Positions 16,068-25,348 of a stretch of DNA of 64,000 nt are shown piece by piece (position 1 is the first letter of the stretch; every line of letters starts with the position of its first letter). A program made the position numbers and the translations under genes. The notes beneath the pieces were generated by a model, which was not told the DNA's origin, made no database searches, and saw nothing but the letters and a program-made list of their open reading frames with translations. Origin of the DNA: Sphingomonas sp. PP-CE-1G-424 (lineage in GTDB: Bacteria; Pseudomonadota; Alphaproteobacteria; Sphingomonadales; Sphingomonadaceae); the NCBI RefSeq assembly GCF_004341085.1, contig NZ_SLXW01000003.1, positions 248,001 through 312,000 of the forward strand, read 5' to 3'.

Positions 16068-16597
16068 TGATCCGCCGCTACTGACTGGGCCGCTACCGAC
16101 GGGGTCGCGTCCGGCCGTGCGACGCGGCGCTGCGGATCGGCATTGGCGCGCAACTGCGCCTTCAGCACGGCCGGCTTGCGCGCGAACAGGAACCCGTGGC
16201 TGACCGTGCCGTCCTTGCCCTCGACCGCGTGGTGAAGCCGGTGTGCCTGCAACAGCCGCTTGAAATAGCCCTGTTTGGGTACCCACCGGAACCCCCCGCG
16301 CTGATGCACCAGCATGTCGTGGACGAACGCGTAGATCCCGCCATAGACGGTGATGCCGAGCGCGCCCCACCAGAGCGGCTCCCACCACAGGCCTACGACG
16401 AACAGCATGATCGGCACGATCGCGAACACGATGGCGTAATAGTCGTTCTTCTCGAACCAGCCATCATGCTCTTCGTGATGCGATTTATGCCAGCCCCAGC
16501 CCCAGCCGTGCATCACGTATTTGTGCGCCGCCCAGGCGAAGCACTCCATGAACAGCACCATGCCGGCGACGATCGCGAGCTTCTCGACCCACGACAT
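16064..16597 (-). CDS. crtZ: beta-carotene 3-hydroxylase CrtZ
   Basis: A 177-residue membrane protein with the complete CrtZ His pattern: H25-x4-H30, H37-KS-H40-H41-EE-H44, H93-x4-H98, H119-RL-H122-H123. The block KSHHEEHDG and the HDMLVHQR and HRLHHAVEGKDG segments are diagnostic. The di-iron enzyme hydroxylates C-3 of beta-ionone rings, making zeaxanthin or, on ketolated substrates, astaxanthin. First gene of a three-gene operon on the minus strand. The C-terminal 35 residues are Ala/Arg-rich and probably disordered. The 269 bases upstream are shared with a divergent receptor gene. Confidence 0.95.
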   Translation of the reverse strand: MSWVEKLAIVAGMVLFMECFAWAAHKYVMHGWGWGWHKSHHEEHDGWFEKNDYYAIVFAIVPIMLFVVGLWWEPLWWGALGITVYGGIYAFVHDMLVHQRGGFRWVPKQGYFKRLLQAHRLHHAVEGKDGTVSHGFLFARKPAVLKAQLRANADPQRRVARPDATPSVAAQSVAADQ

Positions 16598-16784
16598 CAG
16601 CGTCTGGCCCCCTGGTCGGCCGATCGATGCGACGATTTCATCATGCGCTCCATATACGCGCTAAGGCGTTGCGATGCGAGGCATTGCGCCCAGAATATCG
16701 GTCGCGGGCTGAGGGGGACGAGCAGTCGTCCTTGAAGTAGCAAGCCGCAAGTCGAGTTCCGTGCTCGTCGCACAGTTGACGGTG

Positions 16785-16824
16785 TTTGGTATTGCTACCG
16801 CCTTGTCACAAAAACGATACCAAA
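16785..16824. promoter_or_regulatory. inverted half-sites TTTGGTAT / ATACCAAA upstream of receptor
   Basis: Perfect 8-bp inverted repeats at 16785-16792 and 16817-16824, with 24 bases between them, lie 43 bases before the receptor start at 16867 and within the region divergent from crtZ. A regulator bound as a dimer or tetramer could control either side. Confidence 0.45.
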
Positions 16825-16840
16825 GACTATCATAGGTCGG

Positions 16841-16857
16841 CCCAGCTTTTGGCTGGG
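16841..16857 (+). promoter_or_regulatory. small hairpin just before a receptor start
   Basis: CCCAGC and GCTGGG pair around TTTTG, ending 9 bases before the ATG at 16867. The hairpin partly covers the GGGTGGGAAATA ribosome site region and could dampen translation. Confidence 0.4.
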
Positions 16858-16866
16858 TGGGAAATA

Positions 16867-19374
16867 ATGATGACCCGTATTCTCGTGTCGCGCGTGGCCT
16901 TGGCCACCGCGCTCTCTACTAGCGCGCTCGTCGCACAGCCCGCTTTCGCGCAGGCAGCGACAACACCCACGGTTCCCGCAGCCGGTCAAGGTGGCGGAGA
17001 GACGACCGGCGACGACATCGTCGTCACCGGTCGCGCCGGTACCGAAGGCCAGCGCAAGGTCGAGACGAGCTACGCCATCTCGACCATTTCCGACCGCGAT
17101 CTCCGACTGCGCGCGCCGGTCGGGGTGGCCGAAGCGCTGAAGCAGGTGCCGGGGTTCTACACCACGCCGACCTCGGGCGAGGTCAGTGCGGGCGTCCGCG
17201 TCCGCGGTATCCCGAGCGACGGGTTCCAGACCGTCGCGCTGCTCGAGGACGGCATTCCGATCCAGGGCGATCCGGGGCTCGGCTGGCTCAACGGCGACCA
17301 GTCGCTGCGGATCGACCAGACCGTCGAGCGGATCGAGGTCGTCCGCGGCGGACCATCGGCGATCTTCTACTCGAACGCCCCCGGCGCGGCGATCAACTTC
17401 ATCTCGCGGCGCGGCGGTGATACGCTCGAGGGGCTGATCCGCTACGAGGGATCGAGCTACAATTCGCACCGCGTCGACGGCTGGCTTGGTGGCCCGATCG
17501 GCAACACCGGCTGGCACTTCTTCACCGGGGGTTATTACCGGCTGTCCGACGGCCAGCACCATTCGGGCTTCAGGCAGGACCAGGGCGGCCAGATCCGTGC
17601 GACGCTCTCGCGCGATTTCGAGCGCGGCTCGGTGTCGTTCGGCGTCAAGCGTATCGACGAACGCGTCGGCTATTGGGGTGGCGGTATCTACACGACCAAC
17701 GCCGCTGGCGACGTGGTCAGCGTGCCCGGCCTCGACAATCGGAAGGACAATATCGCTGGCCCGGACACGCAACATCTGACATTCCGGACCCCCAACGGCC
17801 CGGTCGCATTCGACAATGCGGTCGGCAGTACGGTCCGCCTGACCCAACTCAGCCTGCAAGCCGAATACAAGCTGACCGACACGATCAAGATCCAGCAGAA
17901 CACGCGCTACCGTGACAGCTTCACGCAGCGCAACAGCATCACGCCGTACAATGTATCGCCCGCGCAGACCTTCCTGAACGCGAATTTCGGCAAGGCGATC
18001 AACGCCGCTGCCGGGCAGACGCTCGGGCTGTTCTACCGCGACACTGGCACCGCGTTCGATATGGCCAACCAGAACGGCAACGGGCTCGCGCTGGTCGATC
18101 TCGCGCGGACGCATACGGTGCCGCTGAGCGAGTTCATCAACGACACACGGATCGTCGGCAAGCTCGACCTGCTAGGCCATCACGATCTCGCCATCGGCTT
18201 CTATTATGCGCGCGAGAACGAGCACTATGGCGCGAACACCGCGTCGGTGCTGACCGACGTCAAGAACCACGCCGATCTGCTCGACGTGTACCGGCTCGAC
18301 GCCAGCGGCAACAAGCTCGCGTCGCTGACCGAAGGCGGCATCGTCGGCTACGGCGCCGAGTTCGCCAACGCCAACGGCATTTCGGACAACGTCGCGGTCT
18401 ATGCGAGCGACGAGTGGCAGATCACGCCGAAGCTGCGGTTCGACGGCGGCGTCCGCTATGAACGGATCAAGACAAGCGGTGCAGTCGAGGGCGCGCAAAA
18501 GGTCAATCTGGGCCAGAGCCCGACGCTCGCCGACGATGCGGTCGGCACCGGCACGGGCGTCTTCACGCCGTTCTCGCGCAAATATGACGGGTTCGCCTGG
18601 ACGGCGGGCGCCAATTATCAGCTCCAGCCCTATGTCGGCGCGTTCGTCCGCTATACCGACACGTTCCGGCTACCCGCGGTCTCCAACTTCATCACCAACG
18701 CGGGCGCGACGCCGGTGGTGCAGACGCTCAACATGCTGGAGGGCGGTATCAAATACTCGCGCGGCTCGGTCGATTTCTACGCGACCGGCTTCCGCACCGT
18801 CTACAACAGCTATCAGATCAGCGATTTTCGCACGCTCGCCAACGGCCTGTTGTCGCCGGTCACGGTGTACGGCGACACGATCACCAAGGGCGTCGAACTG
18901 GAAGCGACGATCCGCCCGGTCGCGTGGTTCGACCTGCACGGCTCCTGGACCTATCAGGACTCACGCTTCTCCGATTTCGTCTACACCAACAGCGCGGGCG
19001 TGCTCACCGACTATTCACATCACCGCCTGAACGGCATCCCCGAGAATATTTTCCGCGTCACCCCCGGCGTGACGCTGTTCGGCGACACGCTCCTTGTCCA
19101 GGCCGACGTCAATTATTCCGGCCAGCTCTATACCGACGTCGCCAACAAGATCAGCCTGCCGTCCTATGTCAGCGTCGACCTGCAGGCGCAGATCAACGTC
19201 ACGCCGAAGCTGCAGCTCCAGCTGATCGCGCAGAACATCACCAACACGCTCGGCCTGACCAACGGCAATCCGCGCGCGGGGACGATCGACAGCAGCGAAG
19301 CGGGGCAGGCGGTCTTCATCGGCAGCTCACTGTACCAGCGCAACGTCCGCGCCGCCGTCAGCTACCGTTTCTAA
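16867..19374 (+). CDS. TonB-dependent receptor paired with a PHP-type hydrolase
   Basis: An 835-residue receptor. I start at the ATGATG at 16867 because the next residues form a good signal peptide (cleavage after AFAQ, residue 29); the frame is open further upstream but without a signal. DDIVVTGR at 49-56 is the TonB-box-like segment. Plug motifs include VRVRGIPSDGFQTVALLEDGIP, VERIEVVRGGPSAIFYSNAPGAAINF. The barrel ends VSYRF. A secreted PHP-domain protein starts 17 bases after its stop, so the two probably form one transcript acting on the same substrate. Confidence 0.93.
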   Translation: MMTRILVSRVALATALSTSALVAQPAFAQAATTPTVPAAGQGGGETTGDDIVVTGRAGTEGQRKVETSYAISTISDRDLRLRAPVGVAEALKQVPGFYTTPTSGEVSAGVRVRGIPSDGFQTVALLEDGIPIQGDPGLGWLNGDQSLRIDQTVERIEVVRGGPSAIFYSNAPGAAINFISRRGGDTLEGLIRYEGSSYNSHRVDGWLGGPIGNTGWHFFTGGYYRLSDGQHHSGFRQDQGGQIRATLSRDFERGSVSFGVKRIDERVGYWGGGIYTTNAAGDVVSVPGLDNRKDNIAGPDTQHLTFRTPNGPVAFDNAVGSTVRLTQLSLQAEYKLTDTIKIQQNTRYRDSFTQRNSITPYNVSPAQTFLNANFGKAINAAAGQTLGLFYRDTGTAFDMANQNGNGLALVDLARTHTVPLSEFINDTRIVGKLDLLGHHDLAIGFYYARENEHYGANTASVLTDVKNHADLLDVYRLDASGNKLASLTEGGIVGYGAEFANANGISDNVAVYASDEWQITPKLRFDGGVRYERIKTSGAVEGAQKVNLGQSPTLADDAVGTGTGVFTPFSRKYDGFAWTAGANYQLQPYVGAFVRYTDTFRLPAVSNFITNAGATPVVQTLNMLEGGIKYSRGSVDFYATGFRTVYNSYQISDFRTLANGLLSPVTVYGDTITKGVELEATIRPVAWFDLHGSWTYQDSRFSDFVYTNSAGVLTDYSHHRLNGIPENIFRVTPGVTLFGDTLLVQADVNYSGQLYTDVANKISLPSYVSVDLQAQINVTPKLQLQLIAQNITNTLGLTNGNPRAGTIDSSEAGQAVFIGSSLYQRNVRAAVSYRF

Positions 19375-19391
19375 GCCGGAAGGATTCCATC

Positions 19392-20561
19392 ATGCTCGAT
19401 CGTCTCGCGCTAATCGCGCTCGTGTTTGTATCCTCCTCGGCAGACGCGGCTGCTCCTGCCGCCGTTGATCCGAAGATCCCGCCGGTTGCCAGCCTGACGG
19501 AGGGCCAGTGGCTGAAGGGCGATCTCCATCTGCACTCGCGGCACAGCACCGATTCGAGCAACAACCCCGAGGCGAAGATCATTCGCTTCGCCGAAAACGC
19601 CGGGTTCGATTATCTGGCGATCACCGACCACGACAATCACGTCCACGGCGATGTCGCACACAACACCTGGTCAGACCCCGAGTTCAGGTCGAAGTCGGTG
19701 ATCCTGCTGTACGGCGCGGAATGGACGACGGTGCGCGGCCACGGCAACGTCTTTTCGGCCAAGCCCTATGATCACCAGCGCCTGTTCGACGTCGAGGACG
19801 AGCGCGATGCGAAGATCCTCGCGGTCAAGAAATCGCTCGGCATCCATCTGTCGGCGAACCATCCGAGCGGCAAGGACCATTTCGGCTTCTCCTACGACAT
19901 GGTCGACTCGATCGAGGTCTGGAACTCGGCGGTCTGGCCGACCAACCTCAACGCGATGATGATCTGGGACGACATGCTCCGATCGGGTCGCAAGCTGACC
20001 GGGCGCGGCGGCAGCGATTCGCATCACGGCATTCCCGATACGGCTGCACAAACCGTGCCCAACAGCATCCAGGCGACCGCTAACTATGTCGGCACGCCGA
20101 CGACCTGGGTCTTCGCCAGGACGCGCACCGCGCAGGGCGTGATCGATGCGCTCGGCAACGGCCGCGTCTCGGTCAGCGCCAACCCCGACGATCCGCGCGT
20201 CGAGCTGATGGCGGACCGCGATGGCGACGGCCGAATGGACATGATGATGGGCGACAACGCGGCGCCGACCGGCAAGCCGGTGACGTTCCAAGTCAAGCTC
20301 GTCGGTGGCAGCATCAAGGGTGCGGCGTATAAGATCAAGGTCGTCAAGGACGGGGAGGATTTCGGCGCCTATACCAGCAACCCCGCGACCGGGTCGGCGA
20401 CCTTCACCGACACGCCGCCGGTCCACGGTCGCACCTATTACCGCGTCACCGTCGAGGGCCCGCAGACACCCTATCCGCAGGTGCCCAATTCGATGGCGCT
20501 CAGCGGCAACATGGTCGCGCTGTCGAACCCTATCTTCTTCAACTTCGACCCGAAGTTCTAG
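19392..20561 (+). CDS. secreted CehA/McbA-like PHP-domain metallohydrolase
   Basis: A 389-residue protein with a Sec signal peptide (cleavage near residue 20). It contains the PHP metal motifs: KGDLHLHSRHS (D44, H46, H48), AITDHDNH (D79, H80), a central SANHPSG and GRGGSDSHHG. This arrangement matches the CehA/McbA group of metallohydrolases, some of which are periplasmic phosphoesterases or esterases; the substrate here is not known. The C-terminal ~110 residues look like a beta-rich accessory domain. GGAAGGATTCCATC precedes the ATG. It is coupled to the receptor gene directly upstream. Confidence 0.87.
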   Translation: MLDRLALIALVFVSSSADAAAPAAVDPKIPPVASLTEGQWLKGDLHLHSRHSTDSSNNPEAKIIRFAENAGFDYLAITDHDNHVHGDVAHNTWSDPEFRSKSVILLYGAEWTTVRGHGNVFSAKPYDHQRLFDVEDERDAKILAVKKSLGIHLSANHPSGKDHFGFSYDMVDSIEVWNSAVWPTNLNAMMIWDDMLRSGRKLTGRGGSDSHHGIPDTAAQTVPNSIQATANYVGTPTTWVFARTRTAQGVIDALGNGRVSVSANPDDPRVELMADRDGDGRMDMMMGDNAAPTGKPVTFQVKLVGGSIKGAAYKIKVVKDGEDFGAYTSNPATGSATFTDTPPVHGRTYYRVTVEGPQTPYPQVPNSMALSGNMVALSNPIFFNFDPKF

Positions 20562-20606
20562 CGCGGGGTGGGCGGGGCGACCCGATGCGGGATGTAGCGA
20601 CCGCCC

Positions 20607-21125
20607 TCAGGTGATCCAGCTCCGCATGCAGGTCGCCGACCACGTCGCCTGCGGCCGCTGGACGACGCAGATCAGCCCGTATCCGAAGGAATCCTGTTCG
20701 CGAAAAGACACTTCGACGAGCGCGAGACGTCCGGTTTTTGCGAAAATCGGAGCCGTGAATGTCACGTACCTGGCGTGGCCCTCTTCGTTGGTTGCCGCGC
20801 CACGCGTCCCCTTCCATTCACATGCAGGCTTGAAGTTGGGCACCGCATAGGCCGTCGCATTGCCCGCCATGTCCTCGAACTCTTGCGAAGACAGCGAGAG
20901 CGAAGCCTTGAAGTCGGGCGTCCAGCTCTGGACGGACAGGATGCGGGAAGCAGCCTGTACATCCGGGGGATACGCTGTCGATCGCGAGTTTGTCGTGGCG
21001 GTATAGGCCGCCTGTAGAACGTCGCAGGTTCGCGCCGCCGATGCGAATGTCGTCGTGACAGGCGGTGAGCCGGCTGTCACCGGTCCGAGAAGTTCGACCG
21101 TCAGTGCCGCCATGATCAACAGCAT
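20607..21125 (-). CDS. secreted hypothetical protein
   Basis: The ATG at 21125 gives a 172-residue product with a hydrophobic signal-like N-terminus (MLLIMAALTVELLGPVTAG). The mature part has four Cys that could form two disulfides (TCDVL, ACEWK, LICVV and ATCMRSWIT), and a strand-rich C-terminal half. I do not recognise the family. It converges with the PHP gene, with 45 bases between the stops, and ends 124 bases before the receptor stop at 21250 on the same strand, so it could be read from the receptor promoter. Confidence 0.7.
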   Translation of the reverse strand: MLLIMAALTVELLGPVTAGSPPVTTTFASAARTCDVLQAAYTATTNSRSTAYPPDVQAASRILSVQSWTPDFKASLSLSSQEFEDMAGNATAYAVPNFKPACEWKGTRGAATNEEGHARYVTFTAPIFAKTGRLALVEVSFREQDSFGYGLICVVQRPQATWSATCMRSWIT

Positions 21126-21249
21126 CGGTTTCCAAGACTCCCCGGCGTTTGGGCACACTGTCCTGGCCTATATACCACGACGGCGCGGCCAGTGGCCAGT
21201 TGATCGCCGCCGGTCGCCATTCACGTGCGACCGGCGGTGATGCCAGCTA

Positions 21250-24072
21250 TTACATCTTCATCGTCAGGCTGAACTGGAACACGCGGCCGGTATTCATGTA
21301 GCCGCCGTTGCGATCGTTAGAGATGTAGCGTTCCGACTTGCCGACCGTCGCCCAGTAGGTGTGCTGATCGAGCAGGTTGCGCGCCGCTACGCCGATTTCG
21401 AGATTTTCGGTGGCGGCGAAGGCGAGGCCGAAGTTCATCTCGCCGATCGGCTGGACGTAGATGTCCGGCTGGCTGTCCTGCACGGTCGCTAGGAAACGAC
21501 CGGTGTAGTTGTATGATAGGTTGGTGCGGAACTGGCCGGCGGCATAGAAGATCTCGGCATTGTAGATCAGGTTCGGCGCCTGCGGCAGGGTCGATTTCCG
21601 GATGTCGGTCGCCGAGATCTGATAGTTCGCTTCGGTGTGCTGGTACGTGATGTTGCCGCCGACCCCGAAATTGCCGAGGAATTTCGACGCCAGCATGTCG
21701 CCGATCGTGAAGCGGCCCGACGCCTCGATACCGCGTGCGTTGCCGTCGCGGCCGTTGGCGGGCTGGATCGTCGTCACCGACCCGACGGTATCGCCGATCG
21801 AGCGCGTCCCGGTCGGCACGAGGATATTCTTGAGCGTCTTGTAATAGAGCGCGACCTGGAGGTAGCGGCCGACGCCGCCATAATATTCCACGCCCGCGTC
21901 ATAGCTCCATGCCTCGACCGGTTTCAGGTTCGGGTTGGGCCGGGTGACGGTGATGTTGCCGCTGGAATCGGCATCGCTCCGCTGGGTCGGGCCAGCGAGC
22001 TGGTCGAAGGCCGGGCGCGCATAGCTGGATCGCACCGCACCGCGCACGACGAACCGCGCATCGGGCTTCCATGCCGCCAGCAGGCTGGGGTCGAGATGGT
22101 CGTAGTCGCGTCCGGCATCGACGAAATTGCCGCCGACGCCGTTCGCGTTGGTCGAGAAATACCGCGCCCGGAAGCTGTTGTCCTCATACCGGAGCCCCGG
22201 CATCACCTCCAGCGTCCCGATCGTCAGCGTCGCCGTCGCATAAGCCGCCTTGCGCTTTTCGTTGCCCTTGAGCAGGCCCTGGTTGATCACCGTCGGCGAT
22301 ACGAGCGACTGGTTCACATATTGGCTGACCTGGGAATCGAGCTGGCTGCGTTCGAGGACCTTGATCCCGCGCGATGGATAATAATCGAGGAAGTCGGTCA
22401 GCACATAGCCGTTATACTGGTTGATAGTCTGCCCCTGCACGGTCCCGTTCTGAAGCGGCGTCAGGAACCGGTAGCGCGTGACATCGGGCGCCAGCGAGCG
22501 ACCGTCGCGGTCCGAATCCTCGTACAGCCCGCCGATCGCGACGTTGGTCAGCACGCCGGTGCCGTCCCAGCCGATGCTGCCCTTTACGGTCTTCTTGACC
22601 TCCGACAGATAGTCGTAGCCCTGCTGGATATAGAGCTGGCTCGGCCGGTCGAGCGACGAGACATAGGCGCTCGCCCCCGACGAGAGCACCGGCCGCGGCG
22701 ATTTGGGGTTGGACAGGTCGACGACGACACCCTGCGTCGCGGCGCCGGTGTTGTTCGCTGCGCCGTTATAGGCAATCCCGCGGAATGCCGCCTCGATCCG
22801 CTGCGGCTGGTCGAACCGACCGTCGGCATAGGCGCCTTCGAGCGAGGCGGTGAAGCCGTTCCAGTGCGCCTTGCCGCCAAGCTGCGCGGAGAACAGCTCC
22901 TGCTCGACGTCCTCGGTGCGGAAATAGCTGGCCGGGTTGATGCCGAGCGGGGTGTAGACGCCAGCGGCGTTGTATGACTGGGTCGTGCTGCCGCCGGTCA
23001 GGGTGCGGACCGGGTTCGAGTTGGTCTGGCCGCGCGTCAGTTCGTTGCGCAGCCCGGTCTGGTTCATCGTGTTGGTGTTGAGATAGGTCGCGTAGTTCAC
23101 CCGCGCGAACAGTTCGACGGGGTCGCCGTGATAGTCGAGCGAGCCGGTCGCGCCGTAGCGCTTGATCTCGTTGTTGTAGAAATTCCATTGGACGCCGTCG
23201 GCCGACAACGCGTCGCCGTTGGCGCGGGGCGTGCCGACGTTGAAGGCGGTGGTCTTGTAGTCGTTCTGCACCGCGGTCGATTCGGCGGCGTTGGCGCGCT
23301 CCTCGTAATAGCCTGCGACATAGACGCCGAACTGATGGTCGCTGCCGAAGCGCCGCGCGGCGTCGATACCGACCGCGCCGCCGAAACCCTTCTGCTTGCG
23401 ATCGAGCGCGAGCTGCGCGCCTTGGGCTAGGACGCGGGCGCGGGTGAAGTCGGTCGAGAAGTCGAACGCGGTCGGCGTCCGCAGGTCGATGATGCCTGCG
23501 ATCGAGTCCGAATCCTTGGCCGCCCCGGGCGTCTTGTCGACCGCGATCGCGCCGACCGCGAACGGCGAGAACAGGTTGAGCGAGATCGCGCGCGAGCTGC
23601 CCGCGACCTGAGGCAGGCGCAGGCCATCGAGCGTGTAGGCGTTGTAGCCGGTGTCGAACCCGCGGATCGAGACATATTGCGCTTCGCCGGTCGCGCTCTG
23701 GTTGCGACCCTGGTCGCGGCTCACCGAGATGCCGGGCAGCTGCTTGGCGAGATCCGCGATCCCGGTCTGCGAATGGATCGCGACGTCGCCGGTGGTAACG
23801 ATGTCGATGACGCCGACCGCGTCATGCTCCTCGGCGAGCGCGGTCTGCTGACGACGGCCGTTGACGACGATGTCGCCGGTGATCGCCTCGCTGGCGGTTT
23901 GCTTGGGCAGCGTGTCGTCCGTCGTCGCTGCGGCCGGGCTGGTCTGCGCGAACGCGGCCGTGCCGGGAACGACGACGATCGCGGCGGCCAGCGCCCCGCC
24001 GGCAACATGGGTCAAAAGAGCAAGCGCGCGCGATCGCTGCCGGCGTACCGGCATCGGGAGTGTCGTGTTCAT
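21250..24072 (-). CDS. TonB-dependent receptor
   Basis: A 940-residue receptor with an Arg-rich N-terminus and signal peptide (cleavage near residue 42, AAFAQ). A GDIVVNG segment at 66-72 serves as the TonB-box region. The plug has ADLAKQLPGISVSRDQGRNQ, VSIRGFDTGYNAYTLDGLRLP and SIAGIIDLRTPTAFDF. The barrel ends in LTMKM. Its domain style (TIGR01782-like: plug with RGxxxxYN and a LRTPTAFDF block) is the same type as the receptor at 6811 and is usual for sphingomonad and Xanthomonas sugar receptors; the ligand is unknown. Confidence 0.93.
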   Translation of the reverse strand: MNTTLPMPVRRQRSRALALLTHVAGGALAAAIVVVPGTAAFAQTSPAAATTDDTLPKQTASEAITGDIVVNGRRQQTALAEEHDAVGVIDIVTTGDVAIHSQTGIADLAKQLPGISVSRDQGRNQSATGEAQYVSIRGFDTGYNAYTLDGLRLPQVAGSSRAISLNLFSPFAVGAIAVDKTPGAAKDSDSIAGIIDLRTPTAFDFSTDFTRARVLAQGAQLALDRKQKGFGGAVGIDAARRFGSDHQFGVYVAGYYEERANAAESTAVQNDYKTTAFNVGTPRANGDALSADGVQWNFYNNEIKRYGATGSLDYHGDPVELFARVNYATYLNTNTMNQTGLRNELTRGQTNSNPVRTLTGGSTTQSYNAAGVYTPLGINPASYFRTEDVEQELFSAQLGGKAHWNGFTASLEGAYADGRFDQPQRIEAAFRGIAYNGAANNTGAATQGVVVDLSNPKSPRPVLSSGASAYVSSLDRPSQLYIQQGYDYLSEVKKTVKGSIGWDGTGVLTNVAIGGLYEDSDRDGRSLAPDVTRYRFLTPLQNGTVQGQTINQYNGYVLTDFLDYYPSRGIKVLERSQLDSQVSQYVNQSLVSPTVINQGLLKGNEKRKAAYATATLTIGTLEVMPGLRYEDNSFRARYFSTNANGVGGNFVDAGRDYDHLDPSLLAAWKPDARFVVRGAVRSSYARPAFDQLAGPTQRSDADSSGNITVTRPNPNLKPVEAWSYDAGVEYYGGVGRYLQVALYYKTLKNILVPTGTRSIGDTVGSVTTIQPANGRDGNARGIEASGRFTIGDMLASKFLGNFGVGGNITYQHTEANYQISATDIRKSTLPQAPNLIYNAEIFYAAGQFRTNLSYNYTGRFLATVQDSQPDIYVQPIGEMNFGLAFAATENLEIGVAARNLLDQHTYWATVGKSERYISNDRNGGYMNTGRVFQFSLTMKM

Positions 24073-24158
24073 GGTTTCCCCCCTGGGATGGTTGGGCGGA
24101 CTGTCACGTCCGTTGACCGGGCAGCTAGGACCGATTCGATACCGTTTTATGACAGGAT

Positions 24159-24172
24159 CGTATAATTGTACG
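24159..24172. promoter_or_regulatory. near-palindrome in receptor/rsgA divergent region
   Basis: CGTATAATTGTACG is self-complementary at 12 of 14 positions. It sits about 87 bases before the receptor start (24072, minus strand) and 126 before rsgA, in the only AT-rich part of the 225-base divergent region. It may be an operator or a -10 element. Confidence 0.4.
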
Positions 24173-24297
24173 AGTTTGGTTATGTTTTACGCTACGGAAT
24201 GCGCGGATGCGCGACGACCATCAGCCCAGCCTATCTGCCGCTGATCGAATGCTGCAATATCCGATGCCGGCCGATCGAAAGCGGTTATAGTCACCCG

Positions 24298-25293
24298 ATG
24301 ACACCGATGACCGACACCTTGGCAGACCTTGGCTGGACTGCACATTTCAGCGAGCAGATTTCGGACGAGGAGGCGCAGCACTGCCATCCGGTCCGCGTGA
24401 TGGCGGTCCATCGCGGCAAGATCGCGGTGACGGGCGAGGGATCGCGCGACTTCGTCTCGCCTTATATCCCCGGCGCGCAGCCGACCGACGACCACCCGAC
24501 AGTCGGCGACTGGCTGTTGTTCGACGATGCGATGGGGCATCCGATCCGCGTGTTGCACCGGATCAACCTGTTCAAGCGACGCTCGCCGGCCGATCCGCGC
24601 AAGGATCAGATGATCGCGGCCAACGTCGATACGGTCTTCATCGTCGCGTCGTGCAACCAGGATTTCAGCGTCGCGCGGCTGGAGCGGTATCTGGTGCTGG
24701 CGCGCGAGGTCGGCGTGCAGCCCGTTGTGGTGCTGACCAAGTCCGACCTGACCGATACGCCGGAAACCTTCGCGGCGGCGGCGCGCGCGATCGAGCCGGG
24801 TTTGCTGGTCGAGACGGTCAATGGCCGCGATCCCGGCGACGTCGCGCGGCTCGCGGCATGGTGCGGCCCGGGCAAGACCGTGGCGTTTCTCGGATCGTCG
24901 GGCGTCGGCAAGTCCACGCTCGTCAATACGTTGCGCGGCTCCGACAGCATTGCGACGCAGGCGATACGCGAAATCGACGGCACCGGTCGCCACACGACGA
25001 CGGTGCGCGAGATGCATCGGCTCGAACAGGGCGGGTGGCTGCTTGATCTGCCGGGTATGCGCGAGCTGCAACTGTCCGAGGCAGCGTCCGGCATCGCCGA
25101 GGTCTTCGACGATTTCACGCTGGCCGCGCAGGAGTGCCGTTTTTCGGATTGTTCGCACCGCGTCGAACCGGGTTGCGCGATCCAGGCGGCGATCGCTGCG
25201 GGGACGCTGACCCCGGAGCGGTTCGACCGCTGGCGCAGGCTCGCGGCAGAGGAAAAGGGACCTGTGTCGACCGGCGGTCGGCGGCGGTCCTAA
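24298..25293 (+). CDS. rsgA: ribosome small-subunit biogenesis GTPase RsgA
   Basis: A 331-residue circularly permuted GTPase. The motifs appear in permuted order: G4 TKSD (147-150), then the P-loop GSSGVGKS (199-206), switch-like region GTGRHTTT (228-235), G3 DLPGMRE (250-256), and the C-terminal zinc knuckle C280-x4-C285-x-H287-x5-C293. The N-terminal OB-fold occupies roughly residues 28-95. RsgA helps mature the 30S subunit and is a cytosolic housekeeping factor. The ATG at 24298 has no strong ribosome site; an ATG nine bases on is an equal alternative. Confidence 0.95.
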   Translation: MTPMTDTLADLGWTAHFSEQISDEEAQHCHPVRVMAVHRGKIAVTGEGSRDFVSPYIPGAQPTDDHPTVGDWLLFDDAMGHPIRVLHRINLFKRRSPADPRKDQMIAANVDTVFIVASCNQDFSVARLERYLVLAREVGVQPVVVLTKSDLTDTPETFAAAARAIEPGLLVETVNGRDPGDVARLAAWCGPGKTVAFLGSSGVGKSTLVNTLRGSDSIATQAIREIDGTGRHTTTVREMHRLEQGGWLLDLPGMRELQLSEAASGIAEVFDDFTLAAQECRFSDCSHRVEPGCAIQAAIAAGTLTPERFDRWRRLAAEEKGPVSTGGRRRS

Positions 25294-25348
25294 GCGTGCG
25301 TCATGCCAAGGTTCGGGGTGTTCCGGTCTCTGCCGCTACGCCGATGCC

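Noticed and set aside
24073..24297. Riboswitch or small RNA in the receptor/rsgA divergent region.
   Set aside because: No conserved riboswitch core or convincing multi-helix fold can be seen by eye; only a short dyad.
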